8,446 nucleotides of DNA. It comes from Bacteroidales bacterium. GTDB taxonomy: Bacteria; Bacteroidota; Bacteroidia; Bacteroidales; Muribaculaceae. Both the position numbers and the translations under genes were made by a program. Under the pieces are notes generated by a model. That model ran no database searches and was not told where the DNA came from. It saw only the letters and a list, made by a program, of their open reading frames with translations. Location of the stretch: positions 22,503-30,948 of the forward strand of contig JAUNCU010000008.1 of assembly GCA_030526455.1 (NCBI GenBank), in the 5' to 3' direction. The first letter of the stretch is position 1. Each line of letters starts with the position of its first letter. Positions 1 to 6,226 of this stretch are shown in pieces.

Positions 1-27
1 TAGCAACTTAGAAACTCAAAAAAAACA

Positions 28-504
28 ATGGCACAAGAAATAGAAAAAAAATTCCTCGTTAAGGGTGATTTTAAGGCTGCGGCTTTTAAGGAAACTCGTA
101 TCACTCAAGGTTATCTTTGCTCTGTACCCGAGCGCACCGTGCGCGTGCGTGTGAAAGGCGACAAGGGCTTTATCACAGTGAAGGGCATTGGCAATGCCAG
201 CGGTGCTTCTCGCTTCGAATGGGAAAAGGAAATTCCTGTGGATGAAGTGCGCTCGCTGCTCGAACTCGCCGAACCCGGCGTGATCGACAAGACTCGCTAC
301 CTGGTGAAGGCTGCCGACGGCGTGCACACCTGGGAAGTGGACGAATTCTATGGCGACAACGACGGCCTCACCGTGGCTGAAATCGAACTCGCCGACGAAA
401 ACGAAGCATTCGACAAGCCCGAATGGCTGGGAGAAGAAGTGACTGGCGACCCCAAATACTTCAACTCTATGCTCATGAAGAATCCTTACAAGAACTGGAA
501 ATAA
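28..504 (+). CDS. CYTH-domain triphosphate tunnel metalloenzyme (probable inorganic triphosphatase)
   Basis: A 158-residue protein made of a single CYTH domain. The signature ExExK is at residues 4-8 (EIEKK), directly after the start. The alternating basic strand RVRVK lies at 39-43, followed by a conserved Lys at 52, the acidic strand FEWEKE at 63-68, KTR at 88-90, WEVDEF at 102-107 and EIE at 118-120. These charged residues line the eight-stranded tunnel that binds triphosphate and divalent metal in this family. Short bacterial members of this size are known to hydrolyse inorganic tripolyphosphate; others are class IV adenylate cyclases or thiamine triphosphatases, so the exact substrate is inferred. 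The protein should be cytosolic, since there is no signal peptide. The ATG at 28 follows an A-rich leader, as is usual in Bacteroidetes. It is probably the first gene of an operon with the transporter that starts 47 bases downstream. Any promoter lies mostly or wholly outside the window. Confidence 0.9.
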   Translation: MAQEIEKKFLVKGDFKAAAFKETRITQGYLCSVPERTVRVRVKGDKGFITVKGIGNASGASRFEWEKEIPVDEVRSLLELAEPGVIDKTRYLVKAADGVHTWEVDEFYGDNDGLTVAEIELADENEAFDKPEWLGEEVTGDPKYFNSMLMKNPYKNWK

Positions 505-551
505 GCAATTGATTCAATTTTTTGATAAACCCTAACAATACACCCCTCACC

Positions 552-2183
552 ATGGCAGAAGAACTCAACAAGACCACAACAGCGGAATTTGATCCACTCG
601 ACATGAACAACTATCGCGTGGAGAAACTCCCCAAGATGGAGAAATCGCGCATTCAAAAATGGCTGGCTATCCTTGGCGGGCCGCTTGCCGTGGTGGCGTT
701 TGTGCTCATCTACTGGGTGTGCAACTTTGGGTTTATCGATAATCTCGACACCTCTTCCATTACGGAAGAAACGGCAAAATCGGCCTTCAAAAGACTCACC
801 GAACTGGGTCCGGAAGGTTTTTTGAGGGCCAATTATGCCATGCTCGCCATCTTTGTGGCGGGCCTTATCCTCTGGATAACCGAGGCGCTGCCCAATTATC
901 TCACCTCCCTGATCGTGATATTGCTCATCGTGGTGTTTGGCGTGACCACCGACAAGGTGGCGCTCAACCAACTGGGCCATCCCGTGATGTGGCTCAACAT
1001 CCTCTCCTTCGTGCTGGCGAGTATGCTGGTGAAGACGCAGTTTGCCAAGCGACTGGCCCTGATGTTTGTGATAAAATTCGGCAAATCGGCCAAGGGCGTG
1101 ATGTGGAGTTTCTTGATCATCAACATCATCCTCTCCATGTTTATCAGCGCCACCACAGTGAAGGCCAGCATCATGCTGCCCATCTTCATGGTGGTGTGTG
1201 CCATCTATGGCGCGTCGAATGGTAAGCGCAACAACTTTGGGCGCAACCTCGTGATTCAGAACCTATTCCAAGTGAACCTCGGCGCCAGCAGTTTCTACAC
1301 TGGCTCGGGCGCTAACTTGCTCGCCATTTCGCTCATATGCGGCGCATCGGGCGCCTATGCCGACCAGAGTTTCGGCTACTTCGACTGGCTGCAAGCCATC
1401 ACACCAGTGAGCCTGCTCATCCTCGTGATAGGCGTGCTGCTGAGCATGTATGTGTTCTTCCCCATGAAAAAGGAAGAGCGCCAGCCACAGATCCCAGGCG
1501 GCCTCGAGCGCCTCAAAGACGAACTCGCCGCCATGGGCAAGATGACCTTTGAAGAGTGGAAATCGGTGGGCATCTTCATGATGGTGCTCCTGCTGTGGAT
1601 CACCAAGCCCCTGCACGGCATCGACGAAACCATGGTGGCCCTCATCGGCGCCATCCTCGCCCTGCTGCCCGGCATAGGCGTGGTGAACTGGAACCACGTC
1701 GACATTCCCTGGCACCTGATGATATTCTCAGCCGGTGCCTACACCCTCGGCAGCGGTCTCAACGCCACCGACCTGCCCAACACCATGGTGAACGCGGCCT
1801 TCAATGCCCTGGGCATAGGTCAAGGCGGCGACACCTCATTCCTGATGCTCTACATCGTGTTCACCGGCGTGATGATGTTCTCGGCGCTGCTCTTCCAGTC
1901 GAAGAACATGCGCGTGATGGTGTTCATTCCCATCGCCCTGGGTGTGGAGCGCAAACTCGGGCTCCAGCCCATGTCGCTCACGCTGCCCATGGCCATGCTC
2001 ATCGAGCACGTGTATGTGCTGCCATTCAACAGCAAGCCCGCAGCGCTGCTCATCAACACCAACCAATACAGCACCGCCGATGCCTTCAAATATGGCATCA
2101 GCATGATGCTCATCTCGTGGGTGCTCGTGATACTGTGGGGCGGCACAGGCCTCGCATGGCTCGGCATCACCCCCGGCTTCTAA
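552..2183 (+). CDS. DASS/SLC13-family anion transporter, divergent
   Basis: A 543-residue polytopic membrane protein. The frame is open from a TTG at 522, but the ATG at 552 (MAEEL) is the better start because the upstream residues are low-complexity and the ATG has a normal leader. A polar cytosolic N-terminus of about 36 residues precedes the first helix. The layout matches the divalent anion:Na+ symporter family: two related halves, a charged cytosolic loop around 305-340 with the sequence AAMGKMTFEEW, and a second half opening with a WIT helix and IPWHLMIFSAG (385-395). Family members carry succinate, citrate, sulfate or other anions across the inner membrane. The sodium-binding SNT motifs of the two hairpins are not recognisable. 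The matching positions read SATT (199-202) and QSKN (449-452), and the usual GTPPN segment reads TGSGAN (250-255). Substrate and sodium coupling are therefore uncertain. It probably shares a transcript with both neighbours; the downstream gene starts 24 bases after its stop. Confidence 0.82.
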   Translation: MAEELNKTTTAEFDPLDMNNYRVEKLPKMEKSRIQKWLAILGGPLAVVAFVLIYWVCNFGFIDNLDTSSITEETAKSAFKRLTELGPEGFLRANYAMLAIFVAGLILWITEALPNYLTSLIVILLIVVFGVTTDKVALNQLGHPVMWLNILSFVLASMLVKTQFAKRLALMFVIKFGKSAKGVMWSFLIINIILSMFISATTVKASIMLPIFMVVCAIYGASNGKRNNFGRNLVIQNLFQVNLGASSFYTGSGANLLAISLICGASGAYADQSFGYFDWLQAITPVSLLILVIGVLLSMYVFFPMKKEERQPQIPGGLERLKDELAAMGKMTFEEWKSVGIFMMVLLLWITKPLHGIDETMVALIGAILALLPGIGVVNWNHVDIPWHLMIFSAGAYTLGSGLNATDLPNTMVNAAFNALGIGQGGDTSFLMLYIVFTGVMMFSALLFQSKNMRVMVFIPIALGVERKLGLQPMSLTLPMAMLIEHVYVLPFNSKPAALLINTNQYSTADAFKYGISMMLISWVLVILWGGTGLAWLGITPGF

Positions 2184-2207
2184 ATCTACAGAATTAACCA
2201 ACGCACA

Positions 2208-3680
2208 ATGATCGATGTCAACACGAAAATACACGACCGCTTCTCCATCGAATTCAAGACCAGTTTCGTGGCGCGGCGCAAGGTGAAGGAAAATGATTTC
2301 TCCGCCTACATGTGGTTTTTCGTGCCTTACAGCCTCGACATCAATCAGGAAACCTATCCCAAATCGCGCTTCTACCAGGACATCAAGTCCTACGTGCGCG
2401 TAAAGACACCGCAATTCCTGCTGCAAGACATCGTGGGCGGCAGTGGCGTGCCCTTCGACCGGCTCAAGACTGCATTTCAGAACCTCGCTTCCACGCCCAC
2501 CCGCACCGCCACCAAGGAATATGAATACCAGGTGAAGATGTTTGCCGCCATCACCCACAGCGCGGCCCGCGACGCCTGCCACAACCTCATGTCGAACCGC
2601 ATCTTGGCCGACGATGTGGCACCGCTCACCACGCAATATCTGCAGGCCTACACCGAGGTGCTGCAAAGTTACCGCTCGCTACGCACCATCGTGTGCCAGC
2701 CCACCTTCACCGACGACACCCGCAGTTACTTCCGCTATGGCGACGAGTTTATGAGCAATATGTATAAACTCTACACCACCCGCCTGCTCGACCACCTGCT
2801 GCGCACGGAGCACAGCGAGTCGCTGCTCGCCGCGCCCGTGGAGGCGCTGCGCAAGCACCTCAGGGAAGAGAACAAGTATCGCACCAAGATGGGCTATGTG
2901 AATCTGAAAGAAAACGCGCCCGAGAGCAATCGCCACATGGTGTTTCGCAGCGGCGTGCTCAAGAAATATGTAGACAGCGACCTCTATCTCAACGTGCCCA
3001 AGCGCAAAGACGGCAAACTGGTGGAGCAACTCTACCTCGGCATAGCCGCCGGGCTGGCGATGATGTTTGCCACGGTGGTGAGTTTCTTCTTCCAGCAGAA
3101 ATATGGCAACTTCACGCTGCCCTTCTTCATCGTGCTGGTGATCAGTTACATGATCAAAGACCGCATCAAAGAACTCTCGCGCTACTACTTCGCCCACCGC
3201 ATAGGCAGCCGCTTCTTCGACAACAAGGCCGAAATCCTGCTCAAAGACGAGAAGATAGGCACCATAAAGGAAGGCATGGACTTCATAGGCATGAACAAGG
3301 TGCCCGACGACGTGAAGCGCGTGCGCTACAGCAAGCGACTGATGGAGGTGGAAAACCGCGTCACCGACGAGAAGGTGATGCTCTACCGCATGGCGCTGCA
3401 CATCGACCGCGAGCGCCTCAACGCCCTCACGCCCTACGAAACCACGGGCATCAACGACATCATACGCCTCAATGTGAACAGTTTCCTGCAGAAGATGGAC
3501 AACCCCGTGGTTGACATGCTCAACATGAACGACGACGGCACCGTAAGCACCATCCCATGCAGCAAAATCTATTACCTGAACATAGTGATGCAACTGCGCT
3601 ACGAAGACGAACTCACCCTGCGCCGCTTCCGCGTAGCCCTCAACCGCGACGGAATCCAGTTTATCCAGGAAGTGGAATAG
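2208..3680 (+). CDS. Membrane-anchored protein of unknown function, 490 aa
   Basis: I do not recognise a named family. The protein begins without a signal peptide. About 270 soluble, charged residues come first, then a hydrophobic hairpin of two probable transmembrane segments (about 275-297 and 301-316). A short turn rich in aromatic and basic residues follows (KDRIKELSRYYFAHR, 317-331), then about 160 soluble C-terminal residues. Both large domains should face the same side, most simply the cytosol. No catalytic motif, P-loop, zinc site or repeat is visible. The start ATG at 2208 follows the transporter stop by 24 bases with an AT-rich leader, which suggests co-transcription with the transporter and the CYTH enzyme. 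It could be an accessory or regulatory subunit of the transporter, but only gene order supports that. The reading frame is long, has the GC-rich third positions of its neighbours, and ends just before a palindromic-repeat spacer. Confidence 0.75.
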   Translation: MIDVNTKIHDRFSIEFKTSFVARRKVKENDFSAYMWFFVPYSLDINQETYPKSRFYQDIKSYVRVKTPQFLLQDIVGGSGVPFDRLKTAFQNLASTPTRTATKEYEYQVKMFAAITHSAARDACHNLMSNRILADDVAPLTTQYLQAYTEVLQSYRSLRTIVCQPTFTDDTRSYFRYGDEFMSNMYKLYTTRLLDHLLRTEHSESLLAAPVEALRKHLREENKYRTKMGYVNLKENAPESNRHMVFRSGVLKKYVDSDLYLNVPKRKDGKLVEQLYLGIAAGLAMMFATVVSFFFQQKYGNFTLPFFIVLVISYMIKDRIKELSRYYFAHRIGSRFFDNKAEILLKDEKIGTIKEGMDFIGMNKVPDDVKRVRYSKRLMEVENRVTDEKVMLYRMALHIDRERLNALTPYETTGINDIIRLNVNSFLQKMDNPVVDMLNMNDDGTVSTIPCSKIYYLNIVMQLRYEDELTLRRFRVALNRDGIQFIQEVE

Positions 3681-3728
3681 GCTAAGGGGAGAGGCCCACA
3701 AAATCAAATATTATAGAACATCAAACAT

Positions 3729-3757
3729 GCCATCAAAGGGACGGTTCTTTTGATGGC
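3729..3757 (-). repeat. Palindromic REP-like element, copy 1 (inverted)
   Basis: A 29-base element with perfect 9-base arms, GCCATCAAA and TTTGATGGC, around the 11-base core GGGACGGTTCT. It is the exact reverse complement of the copies at 3830 and 3905. It lies 49 bases after the stop of the left operon and can fold into a strong hairpin, so it may also act as a terminator or 3' mRNA-end stabiliser. It resembles REP-type elements mobilised by Y1 (IS200-like, RAYT) transposases; that assignment is inferred, and no such transposase lies in the window. Confidence 0.8.
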
Positions 3758-3785
3758 AAAATTATTTATTATCGCATTGAATTAG

Positions 3786-3934
3786 AATTAGTTATTAATT
3801 TTTAGAGTTGGCAAAATTTTACAAAATATGCCATCAAAAGAACCGTCCCTTTGATGGCATAATTAGTTATTAATTTTTAGAGTTGGCAAAATTTTACAAA
3901 ATATGCCATCAAAAGAACCGTCCCTTTGATGGCA
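3786..3934 (+). repeat. Two tandem 75-bp repeat units, each ending in the palindromic element
   Basis: Positions 3786-3859 and 3861-3934 are identical over 74 bases, with a period of 75. Each unit has an AT-rich part (AATTAGTTATTAATTTTTAG, then AGTTGGCAAAATTTTACAAA) and ends in one 29-base palindromic element in the same orientation (3830-3858 and 3905-3933; arms GCCATCAAA/TTTGATGGC, core AGAACCGTCCC). Exact identity in non-coding DNA suggests a recent duplication or slippage. Together with copy 1 this fills most of the 286-base spacer 3681-3966 between convergent genes. Nothing coding is seen there. Confidence 0.9.
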
Positions 3935-3966
3935 CTTGGGTGGAATTTTTTTGTTTTTGGGGATGT

Positions 3967-5052
3967 TTATTTTTTGGATAGGATGATGTTGGTGAGGGCT
4001 GTTACGTCGCTCACGTTGATGGCGCCGTCGGCGTTGATGTCGCAGGCGTCGGGGGCGTGGGAGGCTAGGTTGAGGATGGTGTTGATGAGTGCTGTTACGT
4101 CGCTCACGTTGATGGTGCCGTCGGCGTTCACGTCGCCTCGTTCGCGCTCCTTATACCATTTGTATTCTCCTTTCCACGCGAGCGTGGTGCCTTCGGGCAC
4201 GCTCTTGCCCTTGATGAGCACGTGGTAGCACTTGGTGCTGGAATAGATGAAGATGTCGTGGTCGGCGTCGATCATGTTGTGTGTGCCTAGGCCGTAGGAG
4301 GTGTCGAGCGACGTCATTTGGCAAATGCCGTCGTTGCCCCGCTCCACGTAGGCTTCCATGGCGGGATAATCGGCTTTCTTGAATGTCTTCACCTCGGCCA
4401 CGGGTGTGAATTCGGGGTAGGCGCCGCCTATGGTGCTGATTTCTTTTTCAAGGCGGAACATGGATTGCATGCCGTAGTAATTGGTCACCCAAGTGGCTTT
4501 GTGGTAGGTGTGCTGTAGGTGCACGCGTATGGCGCTATTTGCTTCCATGGTGTATTCCACTTGCTCTGTGATGAGGCGGTTGGCCACATCTTTGTAGTCG
4601 AAAATAGTGTTGAAAGCCACCACTTTCAGCGATTTGCAAATGCGCATTTCGCCATCGGCGAGAGGTTCTGCATCAGCGAAATATTTGACGGAATCGGTTT
4701 GGGCGGTATGTGTTGTCTCATCGCTCCAAGCGTGGTTGCCGCCTATCCATCCGCCGTTGGCAAGGATGGGGCCGATGTTGTCGCTGGTGGTGGTGTTGAG
4801 GGCGAGGTCGATGCGCCCAAACGAGTTCTCGCTCACCGCCGGCTGGGCGTTGGTGGCGAGATACACGTTTTGGAACGTCATCAATTCATTGAACATGCAT
4901 TTTTGAAACACCATCACAATATCGTATTGTGCATTGAATTTCTGGGCCGCGTAGACCACGTCGGCGCTCCGCTTCACCAGAAGCGAAGGCGCGGTCGCTG
5001 CCGAGGCGCATAGCGCCAGCAGCGCACAGATGATAAAGGATAGATGTTTCAT
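3967..5052 (-). CDS. Secreted protein of unknown function with C-terminal dockerin-like repeat pair
   Basis: This 361-residue protein starts at an internal ATG of the longer open frame. The ATG is the natural start because it opens a classic signal peptide: MKH, a hydrophobic core SFIICALLALC (5-15), and a signal peptidase I-like ASA (16-18). The mature body (about 20-300) is not a family I recognise; it is rich in Thr, Asn and aromatic residues and is probably all-beta. The C-terminus holds two dockerin-type calcium-loop repeats: GDVNADGTINVSDVT (306-320) and CDINADGAINVSDVT (337-351), each followed by a short hydrophobic helix. In cellulosomes, dockerins bind cohesins. In Bacteroidales such modules are common on exported proteins, often with no known partner. 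It is predicted to act in the periplasm or at the cell surface. It lies immediately downstream of the transcarbamylase, in frame and with no stop between them, so it must share that transcript. Confidence 0.8.
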   Translation of the reverse strand: MKHLSFIICALLALCASAATAPSLLVKRSADVVYAAQKFNAQYDIVMVFQKCMFNELMTFQNVYLATNAQPAVSENSFGRIDLALNTTTSDNIGPILANGGWIGGNHAWSDETTHTAQTDSVKYFADAEPLADGEMRICKSLKVVAFNTIFDYKDVANRLITEQVEYTMEANSAIRVHLQHTYHKATWVTNYYGMQSMFRLEKEISTIGGAYPEFTPVAEVKTFKKADYPAMEAYVERGNDGICQMTSLDTSYGLGTHNMIDADHDIFIYSSTKCYHVLIKGKSVPEGTTLAWKGEYKWYKERERGDVNADGTINVSDVTALINTILNLASHAPDACDINADGAINVSDVTALTNIILSKK

Positions 5053-6024
5053 AGCAAAAATGCGGTTGTTATTAAAGATTTCCAGGATGCGCTTGAGCAC
5101 CACCTGGCATGAAATTTCGCGGTTAGCGGCTTCAGGAATCACCAGCGAGCGAGGTCCTTCAATCACGTCGTCGCTCACGATCATGTTGCGGCGCACGGGC
5201 AGGCAGTGCATGAAGCGGCCATTATTGGTGAGCGCCATTTTCTCGGCGGTGATGGTCCAGTTCATGTCCTTGCTCAGGATTTGGCCGTAGTTAGGGTCGC
5301 GGAAGCAACTCCAGTTTTTGGCATATACGAAGTCGGCTCCACGCAGTGCCTCGTCCTGGTCGTGGGTGATGGTGGCGCCGCGGGTGAATTGCTCGTCGAG
5401 TTCGTAGCCCTCGGGGCAAGCAATCACGAAGTCGTAGTCGGTGGCGGTCATCCATTCGGCGAAAGAGTTAGGCACAGCCTGTGGCAGCGCTTTGGGGTGA
5501 GGCGCCCATGTGAGCACCACCTTGGGGCGTTCCACTTCCTTGTGCTCCTCGATGGTGATGAGGTCGGCAAAAGCCTGGAGTGGGTGCACGGTGGCAGTTT
5601 CCATTGCGAAAACGGGGCGGCCCGAGTATTTCACGAATTGGTTGAAAATCTTTTCCTCGTAGTCGTCTTGCTTATTTTCGAAGCGGGCGAAGGAGCGTAC
5701 GCCAATCACGTCGCAGTAACTGCCCATCACGGGGATAGCCTCGAGCAGGTGCTCGCTCTTGTCGCCGTCCATGATCACGCCGCGCTCGGTTTCGAGTTTC
5801 CACGCGCCCTGGTTCACGTCGAGCACAATCACGTTCATGCCCAGATTCATCGCAGCCTTCTGCGTGCTCAATCGGGTGCGCAGGCTCGAGTTGAAGAACA
5901 CCATGAGGAGGGTTTTGTTTTCGCCCAGGGCTTTGTGTGCAAAACGGTTTTGCTTCACTTCAAGGGCTTCTTTCACTGCGGCTTTCAGGTCGCCAATATC
6001 GCTTACGTGCTGAAATACTTTCAT
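3967..6024 (-). CDS. argF': N-succinylornithine carbamoyltransferase, open in frame into the downstream dockerin protein
   Basis: The first 317 or so residues (6024 down to about 5074) are a full-length transcarbamylase of the Bacteroides type. It transfers carbamoyl from carbamoyl phosphate to N-succinyl-L-ornithine (or N-acetylornithine) in arginine biosynthesis, in the cytosol as a trimer. The carbamoyl-phosphate loop SSLRTR is at 46-51, HPLQ at 147-150, YAKNW at 234-238 and HCLPVRR at 273-279. The sequence is close to the Bacteroides fragilis enzyme as I remember it. Residue 90 of DGDKSEH, the position known to separate succinyl- from acetyl-ornithine specificity, is Ser rather than Pro or Glu. 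The family's C-terminus is reached at KRILEIF (311-317). No stop follows, and the frame runs on through NNNRIFA into the signal peptide of the secreted protein at residue 325, giving 685 residues in total. The functional enzyme very likely ends near 317 (see the lost-stop site). The start ATG at 6024 matches the family N-terminus. Confidence 0.9.
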   Translation of the reverse strand: MKVFQHVSDIGDLKAAVKEALEVKQNRFAHKALGENKTLLMVFFNSSLRTRLSTQKAAMNLGMNVIVLDVNQGAWKLETERGVIMDGDKSEHLLEAIPVMGSYCDVIGVRSFARFENKQDDYEEKIFNQFVKYSGRPVFAMETATVHPLQAFADLITIEEHKEVERPKVVLTWAPHPKALPQAVPNSFAEWMTATDYDFVIACPEGYELDEQFTRGATITHDQDEALRGADFVYAKNWSCFRDPNYGQILSKDMNWTITAEKMALTNNGRFMHCLPVRRNMIVSDDVIEGPRSLVIPEAANREISCQVVLKRILEIFNNNRIFAMKHLSFIICALLALCASAATAPSLLVKRSADVVYAAQKFNAQYDIVMVFQKCMFNELMTFQNVYLATNAQPAVSENSFGRIDLALNTTTSDNIGPILANGGWIGGNHAWSDETTHTAQTDSVKYFADAEPLADGEMRICKSLKVVAFNTIFDYKDVANRLITEQVEYTMEANSAIRVHLQHTYHKATWVTNYYGMQSMFRLEKEISTIGGAYPEFTPVAEVKTFKKADYPAMEAYVERGNDGICQMTSLDTSYGLGTHNMIDADHDIFIYSSTKCYHVLIKGKSVPEGTTLAWKGEYKWYKERERGDVNADGTINVSDVTALINTILNLASHAPDACDINADGAINVSDVTALTNIILSKK
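5068..5077 (-). other. Lost-stop site between argF' and the dockerin gene
   Basis: On the minus strand the enzyme ends GAA ATC TTT AAT AAC. The bases TAATAA (5074-5069) are two consecutive stop codons out of frame by one position. One extra T in the TTT run (5076-5074) would give EIF and then TAA TAA. That ends the protein at the length expected for the family and leaves about 19 bases before the signal-peptide ATG at 5052. The fusion therefore looks like a one-base homopolymer contraction, either a real mutation or a sequencing or assembly error. Confidence 0.7.
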
Positions 6025-6089
6025 AATTATATGTAGAGTTATTTAGTTATTATTCACACTGGTGGGTATACATTCACCCAATTTACTCC

Positions 6090-6116
6090 GAAAGTTACGA
6101 ATTTTCTGTGAAACAA
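6090..6116 (-). promoter_or_regulatory. Possible promoter of argF'
   Basis: On the minus strand the box TAACTTTC (6097-6090) matches the Bacteroidetes -7 consensus TAnnTTTG except for the last base. A TTG (6116-6114) lies 16 bases upstream, which is short for a -33 element. The leader to the ATG at 6024 would be about 60 bases. This is a weak call, based on consensus and position only. No arginine operator could be identified by eye. Confidence 0.3.
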
Positions 6117-6165
6117 TCGCTTTTTGCTACAAAAAAAACAATATTTTGCTCAGGCCCTTTTGGTA

Positions 6166-6197
6166 TTGACGGCGGTGGAGGGGGTGTAGTAACTTTG
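6166..6197 (+). promoter_or_regulatory. Bacteroidetes-type promoter for the 187-aa protein gene
   Basis: TAACTTTG at 6190-6197 matches the -7 consensus TAnnTTTG exactly. TTG at 6166-6168 lies 21 bases upstream as a -33 element. Transcription should start a few bases after 6197 and leave an A-rich leader of about 20-25 bases before the ATG at 6227, typical of this phylum, which uses no strong Shine-Dalgarno. The 201-base region 6025-6226 is the divergent control region for argF' and this gene; nothing else was seen in it. Confidence 0.6.
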
Positions 6198-6226
6198 GCG
6201 TCAAAAAAATACACACACATAAGATT

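Noticed and set aside
509..526. Hairpin and T-run between the CYTH and transporter genes as a terminator
   Set aside because: The stem is about five AT-rich pairs (AATTG/CAATT) with a three-base loop, too weak to be a convincing intrinsic terminator.
522..551. TTG at 522 as start of the transporter
   Set aside because: It would add ten unremarkable residues, whereas the ATG at 552 gives a normal start and leader.
1836..3707. Long minus-strand frames opposite the transporter and the 490-aa protein
   Set aside because: Their products are His- and Val-rich with no domains, and they overlap well-supported genes. They arise from third-position GC bias.
3729..3933. CRISPR array
   Set aside because: Only three palindromic copies, one inverted, with spacers that are identical or unequal in length, and no cas genes.
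5004..5010. Lipoprotein signal at Cys15 of the dockerin protein
   Set aside because: The residues before Cys (LAL) do not fit a good lipobox, and the ASA just after fits signal peptidase I better.
5206..6036. A 276-codon plus-strand frame opposite the transcarbamylase
   Set aside because: It is antisense to a clearly identified enzyme and has no recognisable domain or leader.
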